Positions 32,391-41,026 of a DNA stretch of 41,402 nt are shown one piece after another. The notes under the pieces were generated by a model, which had not been told where the DNA came from, searched no databases, and saw nothing but the letters and a program-made list of their open reading frames with translations. This DNA is from an uncultured Eubacterium sp. GTDB lineage: Bacteria > Bacillota > Clostridia > Lachnospirales > Lachnospiraceae. The DNA lies in assembly GCA_947088865.1 (NCBI GenBank), contig CAMUHY010000023.1, positions 1-41,402 on the forward strand, given 5' to 3'. Position 1 is the first letter of the stretch. The number at the start of each line of letters is the position of its first letter. The translations under genes and the position numbers were made by a program.

Positions 32391-32528
32391 CTATCTATTT
32401 ATTATCTCAATAATTTCTTTTCCACCATGATTTACAAAATAATATACTATACATAAACTAATTATAAATAAAATAAGCAAAAAAACACCAACTATTGCTT
32501 TGATACTTTCATCATGTCTTTTTTTCAT
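32391..32528 (-). CDS. Small single-pass membrane protein (45 aa)
   Basis: Begins MKKRHDESIKAIVGVF, with one hydrophobic helix (residues about 9-30, VGVFLLILFIISLCIVYYF) and a short outer tail. ATG 32528 has GGGAG 7 bases upstream. A TTTTTAC/GTAAAAA inverted repeat (32542-32548, 32568-32574) lies just before the ribosome binding site and may modulate access. It lies 45 bases before the O-antigen-ligase-like gene on the same strand and is probably co-transcribed. Function unknown. Confidence 0.65.
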   Translation of the reverse strand: MKKRHDESIKAIVGVFLLILFIISLCIVYYFVNHGGKEIIEIINR

Positions 32529-32580
32529 ACTCATTCTCCCATTTTTACTCCGTCTGCAAGTTTGGGCGTAAAAATTGCAT

Positions 32581-32616
32581 AAAGGGGCTGTCACATGCTA
32601 GGCGGCATCCCCTTTT
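32581..32616 (-). terminator. Hairpin downstream of the ZIP gene
   Basis: AAAGGGG (32581-32587) pairs with CCCCTTTT (32609-32616). It follows the ZIP transporter stop by about 50 bases, with a short U-run on the minus strand. Confidence 0.55.
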
Positions 32617-32665
32617 AACAATGTTCTTTTCCTTTAAAACCATCATATAAATTTTTCTTAACAAA

Positions 32666-33469
32666 TTATCCTAACATTACATCTAAAAGCATCATTACGG
32701 CAAAACCCAAAACAATACCTGTCGTTGCACAATACGGCTGCGTTTTTTGATTGCTTTGACATTCAGGAATCAACTCATGGACAGCTACCAATATCATTGC
32801 TCCTGCTGCAAAAGCAAGCGCATATGGCAAAATCGCCTCTACATAAACCACTAACACAGCACCAAGAACACCAGCAATAGGCTCTACCATACCGGATGCC
32901 TGCCCAAGCAAAAAACTTTTTTTCCTTGAATACCCTTCTCGTCTAAGAGGTATTGAGACGGCTGCCCCTTCAGGAAAATTTTGCAAGCCTATTCCCACTG
33001 CAATGGTAATAGCACTCATCAACCCCTCCAGCTCATGCGTGCTATTATGAAGCGCTCCAAAAGCGACCCCCACCGCCAATCCTTCTGGTATATTGTGAAG
33101 TGTAATGGAAAGTACCAACATAATAATTCGGTTTAAACGTTCATTGGGTTTTCCCTGTGTATTGTTCGCTCTCCTCGTTGTAAAGGAGACAACTTTATCT
33201 GAACACCACATAAAAAATGCTCCAAATAAAAAACCTGCTGTTGCCACAAAATATGCAGGTACGTTCGATGAGCTTTCTGCACGCTCTATTGCAGGCTGAA
33301 GCAACGACCAAAAACTTGCTGCAATCATAACTCCTGATGCAAACCCAAGCATAAGATTTAATGCCTTCGGATTTGGATACTTAAAAAAGGCAACTGTTGC
33401 GGCTCCTAAGGCGGTCACAAACCATGTTCCAGTTGTTGCAATAAGCGCCATTAAGATAAAATTATCCAT
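32666..33469 (-). CDS. ZIP family divalent metal transporter (267 aa)
   Basis: Imports zinc, iron or manganese across the membrane. About eight hydrophobic segments; the two metal-site helices are HNIPEGLAVGVAFGAL (near residue 135) and GIGLQNFPEGAAVSIPL (near 175). The order and length match bacterial ZupT/GufA-type members. ATG 33469 has GGAGG with 7-base spacing; an upstream ATG at 33499 has none. No metal-responsive operator was recognised in the 100-base leader. Confidence 0.92.
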   Translation of the reverse strand: MDNFILMALIATTGTWFVTALGAATVAFFKYPNPKALNLMLGFASGVMIAASFWSLLQPAIERAESSSNVPAYFVATAGFLFGAFFMWCSDKVVSFTTRRANNTQGKPNERLNRIIMLVLSITLHNIPEGLAVGVAFGALHNSTHELEGLMSAITIAVGIGLQNFPEGAAVSIPLRREGYSRKKSFLLGQASGMVEPIAGVLGAVLVVYVEAILPYALAFAAGAMILVAVHELIPECQSNQKTQPYCATTGIVLGFAVMMLLDVMLG

Positions 33470-33566
33470 ATCAATCCTCCTATATCCATTATATTTCAAA
33501 ATGAATATATTGGTGACGGATATTTTTTACCTCTTGTCTTACAACATATGATTTATTTTAAAATAT

Positions 33567-34670
33567 TTACATAATAAGAATACTTGCACATTCTAAATCA
33601 TTCGTCAAATCATACACTTTACCGCTCTTTAATCCTACAACGGTAGGTCTTAATATGGATTCCGAATGATTTTTTACAACCCACGCTTCCTCACCATTGC
33701 TAAGTTGAACAACCGTATCAACAGGGTATAAGATAACGCTTTCTAAAAAACCGCGCATAGCAGCTATATCCAGCTCTTCTGTCATGGACATAATAATTTC
33801 AATGGCATTGCGCTGCGACATACCCTTTTTATATGGACGCTCTGTCACCAAAGCATCATACACATCCACTACGGACAATATCTTTGCGTATGGTGTTATA
33901 TTTTTTCTATCAACCCCTAATGGATATCCGCGTCCATTCATCTTTTCATGGTGTTGCAGCACAGCAATAGCAATTGATGGTTCAAAATCGTCCTTTTCAC
34001 TCAAGATACGATAACCATAAACAGAATGTTGTTTCATTACTTCAAATTCTTTATCATCAAGCTTTGCAGGTTTATTTAAAATTTCAAGCGGAATTTTAGA
34101 TTTTCCCATGTCATGCAGTAAGCCTGCTATACCAATATTATAAATATCTTGCTTTTTCATATTCATCTTTTTGGCAACAATCATCGACATCGTAGCAACA
34201 TCTACACTATGTTTAAACGTATACTCATCACTTGTTTTAAGTGCATTGATATCAACCGCTATCGCTGAATTATCATCAATTGCCTTTAACAAACTATTTG
34301 TAATATTGACTGAGGTTGAAGTAAATTGTGGAGAATCGGTATCATTATATAAAAACTGTATTCCCTCAGATACACGCGCCTTAATACTTTCTGAAAGCTT
34401 TACTTTGGAAGAATCTTCTTTATGTAATTTAGAAATATTATTGCGCGCCACCGCTGAAATCTCACGTTGCACAACATTTTTATCAGGGTCTTCCTCACCT
34501 TCTGACACATAAACTCCTGTTATTTTCATTCGTTTAATTGCCTCTATCTGATATTCATCAAGATATACCCCTTTTGCAATCAAAACTCTATCCATACGGT
34601 CTTTAATATTTTGGTCAATACGCATTCCTTCTTTTAATGAAGATGTCCTTACGAAATATCGTTTAATCAT
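33567..34670 (-). CDS. HD-GYP domain protein, probable cyclic-di-GMP phosphodiesterase (367 aa)
   Basis: Residues about 145-320 form the HD-GYP domain: LLHDMGKSKIPLEIL (HD pair), HSVYGYRIL, and HHEKMNGRGYPLGV, which is the GYP signature, then DVYDALVTERPYKKG. The first 60 residues (RYFVRTSSLKEGMRI...) resemble the DUF3391-like N-terminus common before this domain. It should degrade c-di-GMP or a related dinucleotide in the cytoplasm. ATG 34670 has GGAGG 5 bases upstream. No GGDEF gene or c-di-GMP riboswitch was seen in the window. Confidence 0.93.
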   Translation of the reverse strand: MIKRYFVRTSSLKEGMRIDQNIKDRMDRVLIAKGVYLDEYQIEAIKRMKITGVYVSEGEEDPDKNVVQREISAVARNNISKLHKEDSSKVKLSESIKARVSEGIQFLYNDTDSPQFTSTSVNITNSLLKAIDDNSAIAVDINALKTSDEYTFKHSVDVATMSMIVAKKMNMKKQDIYNIGIAGLLHDMGKSKIPLEILNKPAKLDDKEFEVMKQHSVYGYRILSEKDDFEPSIAIAVLQHHEKMNGRGYPLGVDRKNITPYAKILSVVDVYDALVTERPYKKGMSQRNAIEIIMSMTEELDIAAMRGFLESVILYPVDTVVQLSNGEEAWVVKNHSESILRPTVVGLKSGKVYDLTNDLECASILIM

Positions 34671-34797
34671 ATCGCCCTCCATCTTAAAGTGCCATTCACT
34701 TTACTGATAGTAACTTCTTACATCATACTACAAATTTTTAGGTAAATCAACATAACAAAACTTGCTGTTTAACCTCGTTAAATAAATCCCCGCTTCA

Positions 34798-34833
34798 ATA
34801 TCGTAAAGATATAAGCGGGGAAGAAGAAAGACT
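34798..34833 (-). terminator. Terminator of the large surface protein gene
   Basis: CCCCGCTT and AAGCGGGG (about 34787-34821) with an inner ATATC/GATAT extension make a strong stem about 70 bases after the stop codon; the minus-strand sequence after it is A/T-rich. Boundaries are approximate. Confidence 0.6.
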
Positions 34834-34890
34834 TGGTTATTTTAAATAATATAAATTAAGCAGAGAAAAAATTTTTAAAAATGAGCTATA

Positions 34891-37800
34891 CTATTTTTTC
34901 TTTCTGCTATAAGCAGTTGCTTCAACAAAAGAGCCGCCAGTGATAAACAGTAATACAATCCATAATATAAGCTTACTGCTATCGCTAGTTTGTGGACTAT
35001 TTTCTGGTATTTGTGAACTATTTGCCAGTTCATCTAATTTAAAGTTTGGGTCTGTTAAACCGCAAACTGTACACTGACCATCTTTATAACTATGGTTCAA
35101 TTTGGGAATTATTGTACCTCTTTCAATTATTTCACCACAAATTGTACAAAACTTATCACCCTCATAACCTTCCTTCATACAAGTTTCTTCCTTACTATTT
35201 TGAATCTCAATATTGTGCGGAATTGGAGGAATTATCACATCTTTTATATCTGTATAAATTTTATTTTCAAACTCTACTGTTATTGTATAAGATATCATAC
35301 CATTTTTTGTACAGGTTGCATTCTCAATTGTAGAAGTAATCTTACCATCACTTGTTATTGTATGTGTATCATCATTCTCACAGATAAAAGTAACCTTACA
35401 TGTTTTACCATCATCAGACCAATTAAATATAGGTTTGCCATAATTGTGACCAGTAGCAGGAATAATGATATCTGTTTCTGTAACTTCCTTTGTGCTGGCT
35501 GTATCTGCAAAATATTTACCACAATTATCACAGTTCCAATATTCTTTATTGCCATTTTCTTTACATGTAGCTTCCTTTGCTTCATGATATGTCACTGTAT
35601 GATTATACTTTGAACCAACTGCTGTTCTTGTATCTTTTTCATCGCAAAAATTACATCTTGCCGTCTCTGTTCCATCTTCCATACATGTTGCATCACCGTT
35701 TAAAACATATTGTTCAAATGTATGACCTTTATTGACAGTTACTGTGCAGAAACTTTCATTTCCTGCCTTATCACAGGCTTTTATAGTATGCTTTCCTCCA
35801 TCTGCCATTAATGTATAGTTTACTGCATGTACATTGCTTACCATTTCACCATCTATTGTTATATAATCTATATTATCGTCAGCTACTGTAAAAGTCATTT
35901 CTTGACAATACGTTTTTCCATCCTCTATGCCAATAATTGTTGGAGCTGTTTTATCTATCACCATACCATCTGAACTAATATAAGCAACACCGCCAACCTT
36001 ATTTGTAATCTTGGCATAAATAATATATGTTCCTTCACTTCCAATGCTGAAATTCTTATATTCTGTCCAATTTTCTATATGTTCAATATTGGTTTTAGAA
36101 AGGGCTGTCTCAGAAATATAATACTCTATATGTTCAATACCCGTTTCATTATCTTCTGCCATAATTGTCACATCATATTTATCATTACAGAATATACCAA
36201 ATGTAATTGTATTGATAAAGGTTTTAAAACTATTTTTGTTTACCTTAATTTCTCCTATTGGCGCTGTACTATCAATCAGCTTTGAATTTTCTTTTATTCT
36301 TGTATGCGTCTGTGTACAGCCAATGGCATCACAAACTGCTGTTTCTGTCCCATCTGCAAAATAGTTAGCGTCATTATTATATTCATATTTTACAAAATGA
36401 TGGTCTTGATATTCATCTGTAACATCACAATTTTCCCGTTTGCAAATATGCCAATGACCATTTTCATTATATGCGTTAAAATCTCCTGTAAAATCATGAC
36501 CCAATGCCAAAATAATGATATCCGCTTGTATTACTTCCTCTGTACCAGCTGCATTAGAGAAAAACTTACCACAATTGTCACAACTCCAATATTCTTTATT
36601 GCCATTTTCTTTACATGTAGCTTCCTTTGCTTCATGATATGTCACTGTATGATTATACTTTGAACCAACTGCTGTTCTTGTATCTTTTTCATCGCAAAAA
36701 TTACATCTTGCCGTCTCTGTTCCATCTTCCATACATGTTGCATCACCGTTTAAAACATATTGTTCAAATGTATGACCTTTATTGACAGTTACTGTGCAGA
36801 AACTTTCATTTCCTGCCTTATCACAGGCTTTTATAGTATGCTTTCCTCCATCTGCCATTAATGTATAGTTTACTGCATGTACATTGCTTACCATTTCACC
36901 ATCTATTGTTATATAATCTATATTATCGTCAGCTACTGTAAAAGTCATTTCTTGACAATACGTTTTTCCATCCTCTATGCCAATAATTGTTGGAGCTGTT
37001 TTATCTATCACCATACCATCTGAACTAATATAAGCAACACCGCCAACCTTATTTGTAATCTTGGCATAAATAATATATGTTCCTTCACTTCCAATGCTGA
37101 AATTCTTATATTCTGTCCAATTTTCTATATGTTCAATATTGGTTTTAGAAAGGGCTGTCTCAGAAATATAATACTCTATATGTTCAATACCCGTTTCATT
37201 ATCTTCTGCCATAATTGTCACATCATATTTATCATTACAGAATATACCAAATGTAATTGTATTGATAAAGGTTTTAAAACTATTTTTGTTTACCTTAATT
37301 TCTCCTATTGGCGCTGTACTATCAATCAGCTTTGAATTTTCTTTTATTCTTGTATGCGTCTGTGTACAGCCAATGGCATCACAAACTGCTGTTTCTGTCC
37401 CATCTGCAAAATAGTTAGCGTCATTATTATATTCATATTTTACAAAATGATGGTCTTGATATTCATCTGTAACATCACAATTTTCCCGTTTGCAAATATG
37501 CCAATGACCATTTTCATTATATGCGTTAAAATCTCCTGTAAAATCATGACCCAATGCCAAAATAATGGTTGTATCTATTGAAATAAGTGTTGTTCCTTGT
37601 TCATCACTATACACTCTCATACACTCATTGCAAATCCAATATTCCTCGTTGCCATCTTGTGTACATGTAGCTGGTTTCGAGGGAACATTTGTCAACACAT
37701 GATTATGAGAGTTTATACAAATATTGCCTGCACTGCCAACAATGCGTCCATTATCATCTATCTTCAAATCTGCTTTTTCATGCGCAATAGTAATTGCACA

Positions 37801-38685
37801 TCCATAATATTCTTCTCCTTTTTCTCCATATGCCTTACTTTTTGCCACTCTTACCTTATAGCCAACAGGCAAATCAATTTCTGGCACAGCAAGCATTTTT
37901 TCTGCTTCTTTATCCGTTACATCTTCTACACTGTATCCATATCCACAATTACCAAAGTTTATCGCAATACCAAACTCTACACAACCAGAAATAAATTGAC
38001 CGCCCTGCTCAATATAAAAAGCATTTTCAAATGTCATATCATTATTAATATTCATTCCATTAAGCCAAACTCCTTTATTCCCTGAAACAGACAGCTTGCC
38101 AGTACTACCCACTCTTAACATTCCAGCACTTATACCAACATCCGTCTCATTAATGGTTTTTACGGTAAGCGTTCCATTTACTGTCACCATGCTATTTACA
38201 CTACCAGATGCTCCTATGCCAATTCCGCTTTCAGCGATAAACTCTACGCCGTCTAACACGGTAAATGAAGAATTATCAGCCCCATACATATTAATCCATT
38301 CTGTAACAGTCAATGTACCTTTTCCCGAAAATGTTACCTTTATTGGAGCATCGACACCATTATCTTTATTTTTAAATTGTACGTTTTTAATATAATTATC
38401 ATCTCCTTGTACATTTACTGTAACTTCACAATTCTGCGGCAAAATTACCATTCCAAATTTTTTAATGCCATTAATAGTTAGTGTTTTGCTCGCCTCCTCC
38501 CAATGATATCCATCTATTTCCAAAGTACCTTCATCTGTCTGATTAGACTTATGAAAATCAAGGTTTACTTCACCATTCAAGGTTTCTATATTTTCTAATG
38601 CAACTGCCATGTCTGGCATCAAGTTCATAATAAGCATCAAAATCAATATCATTGCTGTTACACTGTTTATCATTTTTCGTTTCAT
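34891..38685 (-). CDS. Large wall-anchored repeat surface protein (1264 aa)
   Basis: A signal peptide (MKRKMINSVTAMILILMLIM, residues 1-20 and on to about 31) leads to a beta-rich N-terminal region of about 320 residues. Two near-perfect copies of a 350-residue unit follow (residues about 373-700 and 723-1050). Each unit has paired CxxC 'HIC..ENC', 'CDAIGC' and 'CNFCDEK' modules and an Ig-like module with DSTAPIGEIKVNK and DKTAPTIIGIEDG. More CxxC modules come after. The tail SPQTSD, a hydrophobic helix and KKK is a sortase-type anchor, with Ser where PQTGD has Gly. ATG 38685 has GGGGGA upstream. Probable adhesin or matrix-binding protein; ligand unknown. Confidence 0.85.
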   Translation of the reverse strand: MKRKMINSVTAMILILMLIMNLMPDMAVALENIETLNGEVNLDFHKSNQTDEGTLEIDGYHWEEASKTLTINGIKKFGMVILPQNCEVTVNVQGDDNYIKNVQFKNKDNGVDAPIKVTFSGKGTLTVTEWINMYGADNSSFTVLDGVEFIAESGIGIGASGSVNSMVTVNGTLTVKTINETDVGISAGMLRVGSTGKLSVSGNKGVWLNGMNINNDMTFENAFYIEQGGQFISGCVEFGIAINFGNCGYGYSVEDVTDKEAEKMLAVPEIDLPVGYKVRVAKSKAYGEKGEEYYGCAITIAHEKADLKIDDNGRIVGSAGNICINSHNHVLTNVPSKPATCTQDGNEEYWICNECMRVYSDEQGTTLISIDTTIILALGHDFTGDFNAYNENGHWHICKRENCDVTDEYQDHHFVKYEYNNDANYFADGTETAVCDAIGCTQTHTRIKENSKLIDSTAPIGEIKVNKNSFKTFINTITFGIFCNDKYDVTIMAEDNETGIEHIEYYISETALSKTNIEHIENWTEYKNFSIGSEGTYIIYAKITNKVGGVAYISSDGMVIDKTAPTIIGIEDGKTYCQEMTFTVADDNIDYITIDGEMVSNVHAVNYTLMADGGKHTIKACDKAGNESFCTVTVNKGHTFEQYVLNGDATCMEDGTETARCNFCDEKDTRTAVGSKYNHTVTYHEAKEATCKENGNKEYWSCDNCGKFFSNAAGTEEVIQADIIILALGHDFTGDFNAYNENGHWHICKRENCDVTDEYQDHHFVKYEYNNDANYFADGTETAVCDAIGCTQTHTRIKENSKLIDSTAPIGEIKVNKNSFKTFINTITFGIFCNDKYDVTIMAEDNETGIEHIEYYISETALSKTNIEHIENWTEYKNFSIGSEGTYIIYAKITNKVGGVAYISSDGMVIDKTAPTIIGIEDGKTYCQEMTFTVADDNIDYITIDGEMVSNVHAVNYTLMADGGKHTIKACDKAGNESFCTVTVNKGHTFEQYVLNGDATCMEDGTETARCNFCDEKDTRTAVGSKYNHTVTYHEAKEATCKENGNKEYWNCDNCGKYFADTASTKEVTETDIIIPATGHNYGKPIFNWSDDGKTCKVTFICENDDTHTITSDGKITSTIENATCTKNGMISYTITVEFENKIYTDIKDVIIPPIPHNIEIQNSKEETCMKEGYEGDKFCTICGEIIERGTIIPKLNHSYKDGQCTVCGLTDPNFKLDELANSSQIPENSPQTSDSSKLILWIVLLFITGGSFVEATAYSRKKK
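35535..36517 (-). repeat. Tandem duplication, unit 2 (C-terminal copy)
   Basis: Identical to 36585-37567 wherever compared, over 983 bases, at a period of exactly 1050. The remaining 67 bases of the period (36518-36584 against 35468-35534) are similar but diverged, so identity stops sharply. Confidence 0.9.
36585..37567 (-). repeat. Tandem duplication, unit 1 (N-terminal copy)
   Basis: The partner of 35535-36517, encoding residues about 373-700 of the surface protein. Both units keep the reading frame (1050 = 350 codons). Confidence 0.9.
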
Positions 38686-39125
38686 AAAAATCCCCCATTT
38701 TGAAGTGTAGCGTAGGAATTGGATAATAGACATTTGATAATTTCTATTATCACATCAATCACATTAAATCCTAGTCTCCTCTATTTCTTTTCAATTTTCT
38801 TAAATTAGTAAATTAAATATAACATTATTTTTTAATATTTTTTGAAACAATCTGGCAAATTTTACAACAATTAGGCAAATAAATTATATAAAAATGTTTT
38901 TTATACAGATAAAAACAGTAAAAATCGGTCTGATTTTTCACTCATCAGACCGATTTTTTCCTTAAATATTCTATTTTAAAAATTTTATATTTTACATAAA
39001 ATCCAGTAAAATAAAACTTCTACGCCCATCTAAACTAAAATTTCCTAATTAAAACTTCAAATACGAAATTTTGGACTCCATTGTTTAAAGCAGATATTAC
39101 TTATTTGTTATAATATCAACTTTAT
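38686..39125. other. Intergenic upstream of the surface protein gene
   Basis: AT-rich; no gene found. It must hold the surface protein promoter. A perfect bidirectional terminator lies at 38921-38957. Confidence 0.5.
38921..38957. terminator. Bidirectional terminator after the lipoprotein gene
   Basis: A 14-bp perfect stem (38921-38934 with 38944-38957) flanked by A and T runs. It ends the lipoprotein transcript on the minus strand, 170 bases after its stop codon. Confidence 0.85.
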
Positions 39126-40247
39126 TTAATTAATATTTGCAGACGGTTTCCAATCTAATTGTTCTTCCAAATCTTTATAAAAATCTATCATTTGAATAAC
39201 AGTATTTGTATATTCTTCATCAAATGACCCTTCTGGATATGCTCCCTTATTATTTTTTGAATCCATTTTAAAAGTTAAATTTCCATTCTTAAACAAATTA
39301 TAAACTGTATCTATACCTTCATCTGTACATTTATTATCAACTTCATTCAAAATAAAATGAAAATCTGTTTCATATATATTTCTATCATTATATGTTTTAT
39401 CAGAAAATAGCTTAAAAGTCCATTTTTCTCCATTAGGAGCTAATGTTATTAAAGGCACATTTGAATGGTAATAATCAAGAAAATTTCCTGACATATAAAT
39501 AAAAACTGTTCCTAATATTAAACAACCATGTCCTGCCATTTCTATCACATTCATATATGGATAATAACATATCAAATAATTATAAGATGTATTAATTTCA
39601 TTTTCTGCAATAGCTTTATCCGCAAAATGAATTGACATTCTATCAGTGTAGGGGTCAATAGTATAGGTAAAAACTTCTGAATATTGACTATCAATTATAT
39701 CTTTAACTTTCTGACTCATTTCTGCCAAACTATATGTTGTACTATAAGCTTGAACATCAACTTTTAATTCACCTATCGTTTCATTTCCAGAAGAATCTTT
39801 CACAGAATAATTCACATTATAAGAACCAGCTTTTGATGTATCTAAACCTGACGTATCAAATGTAGGAATTAAATCTTCTTTTGAATTATCGCTTACCTTA
39901 ATAAATTCTGCCAAATTATAATCTGTTGAATTTAGTTTAACCTTCGCTTCTAATGTTTCTACTTCTGGTTTTGTTCTATCTACAACTTCAACATTAAAAT
40001 TATAATCTTTAATACTTTTACCATGTTTTACAGCAACCGTCACATTATATTTACCTAATTTTGAATTATCTATATCACTGGATTTTATCGTTCCTGAATA
40101 ACCATCTTCAAATGTAAATAATGATAAAATATCATAATCTGAATTAATTTCTACCATTTCATTATTCTGGCTTATTCCTTTAGAACCACAAGACATAAGA
40201 CTTAAACTAGCCAAAAACAACACCATTACTGAAATAATCTTTTTCAT
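39126..40247 (-). CDS. Lipoprotein with Ig-like (DUF5011-type) repeats (373 aa)
   Basis: The N-terminus MKKIISVMVLFLASLSLMSC is a lipoprotein signal with the lipobox LMSC, so the mature protein is tethered to the outer face of the membrane from Cys20. Two bacterial Ig-like modules follow (about 30-90 and 95-165), each ending in patterns such as SKLGKYNVTVAV and SKAGSYNVNYSVKDSSGNET. The C-terminal 200 residues are unrecognised. ATG 40247 has AAAGGAGAA upstream. Its neighbour on the same strand is the large surface protein; a strong hairpin separates their transcripts. The role is unknown. Confidence 0.85.
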   Translation of the reverse strand: MKKIISVMVLFLASLSLMSCGSKGISQNNEMVEINSDYDILSLFTFEDGYSGTIKSSDIDNSKLGKYNVTVAVKHGKSIKDYNFNVEVVDRTKPEVETLEAKVKLNSTDYNLAEFIKVSDNSKEDLIPTFDTSGLDTSKAGSYNVNYSVKDSSGNETIGELKVDVQAYSTTYSLAEMSQKVKDIIDSQYSEVFTYTIDPYTDRMSIHFADKAIAENEINTSYNYLICYYPYMNVIEMAGHGCLILGTVFIYMSGNFLDYYHSNVPLITLAPNGEKWTFKLFSDKTYNDRNIYETDFHFILNEVDNKCTDEGIDTVYNLFKNGNLTFKMDSKNNKGAYPEGSFDEEYTNTVIQMIDFYKDLEEQLDWKPSANIN

Positions 40248-40337
40248 AATTGTTCTCCTTTATATCATTTGTTATTATAAATTATACAAATAATATATCA
40301 TATTTATACAGACAACCATACCGACTAAAATATGAAA

Positions 40338-40372
40338 AAAGACAGGTAATTAATACATCAATACCTGTCTTT
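40338..40372 (-). terminator. Strong minus-strand terminator upstream of the lipoprotein gene
   Basis: An 11-bp stem (AAAGACAGGTA 40338-40348, TACCTGTCTTT 40362-40372) followed on the minus strand by six U. It lies 90 bases before the lipoprotein start, so it ends a transcript coming from the right (40829-41026 gene or something in 40373-40828). Confidence 0.75.
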
Positions 40373-40431
40373 ATATACACTATTTATGTTTTTTAATACA
40401 AAATTTCAAGAAAACAATAAAATCAAATCTT

Positions 40432-40560
40432 CTAGCCCTCTTTATTTAAGCTGCTTAGGCGTATCGCTTGGTTGAGTGCTATATATGTACATGGCTTTTT
40501 CATGGGGACATACGTTGCTTTGCAAAATTTAGAGCTGTACACATATGCATCTGTTGTCTG
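40432..40560 (-). pseudogene. Possible remnant of a small gene (about 42 codons)
   Basis: An open minus-strand stretch containing ATYVPMKKPCTYIALNQAIR and ending LSSLNKEG before TAG. No ribosome binding site precedes an in-frame start (GTG 40542 or ATG 40503). The base composition is less AT-rich than its surroundings. It may be a decayed C-terminus; I cannot name the family. Confidence 0.3.
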
Positions 40561-40828
40561 ATGTTAACTCTCTTTTATGTTAAATTGCAATATGTACATC
40601 TCACAAAAAACAAAGTACATCTTTATCAGATATGCTTCATCTCAGATAAAATATTTCATTTTTAAGTAATTTCAGTAGAAGAAATAATACCCCATTTATA
40701 ACTTAGTATACAACTTTAAAAACAATTCATAAATTGTCAAAGATCTATTAAGACTTACCATTACAAAATTTATCTTCTAAATTTAAATAAAGTGTGAAAT
40801 AATATATTTTATATAATATTAAAATATA

Positions 40829-41026
40829 TTAAATTGTATATTCTGATAGAACCTCGTATTTACCTGTTCTTACCATTTTTATTGCTTCTTTCTTTAGAAG
40901 TTCTATAAAGCTATCAGTACATAATTCAATATTTTGAGCTATTTTATACGGAAATTGTTCTTTAAAAAGTTTCTTTACAAGTTTGTTTTTTTCTGTTTCT
41001 TTTTGTAATTCATCTTTAAAATCCAT
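40829..41026 (-). CDS. Short charged protein, unknown function (65 aa)
   Basis: Begins MDFKDELQKETEKNKLVKKL; fully helical and Lys/Glu-rich, no membrane helix. ATG 41026 has an excellent AAGGAGG site 9 bases upstream, so translation is likely. It ends at KYEVLSEYTI with no recognisable domain end and could be a truncated longer protein. Its neighbours are AT-rich DNA and another small frame upstream; transcription would run to the terminator at 40338-40372. Family not recognised. Confidence 0.65.
   Translation of the reverse strand: MDFKDELQKETEKNKLVKKLFKEQFPYKIAQNIELCTDSFIELLKKEAIKMVRTGKYEVLSEYTI

Larger units (their letters stand above)
40248..40828. other. Long AT-rich intergenic with a terminator and a possible gene remnant
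   Basis: Contains the lipoprotein promoter region, the hairpin at 40338-40372, and a 40-odd-codon open minus-strand stretch (40432-40560) with coding-like content. The plus-strand frame at 40468-40665 has no ribosome binding site and is not accepted. Confidence 0.4.

Noticed and set aside
34891-37600. CRISPR-like repetition in the 35-37.6 kb region
   Set aside because: The repeat is a 1050-base in-frame coding duplication, not short repeats with unique spacers.
40468-40665. Plus-strand reading frame of 65 codons
   Set aside because: No ribosome binding site and an implausible Cys/Phe/His-rich composition; the minus strand over part of it looks more coding-like.
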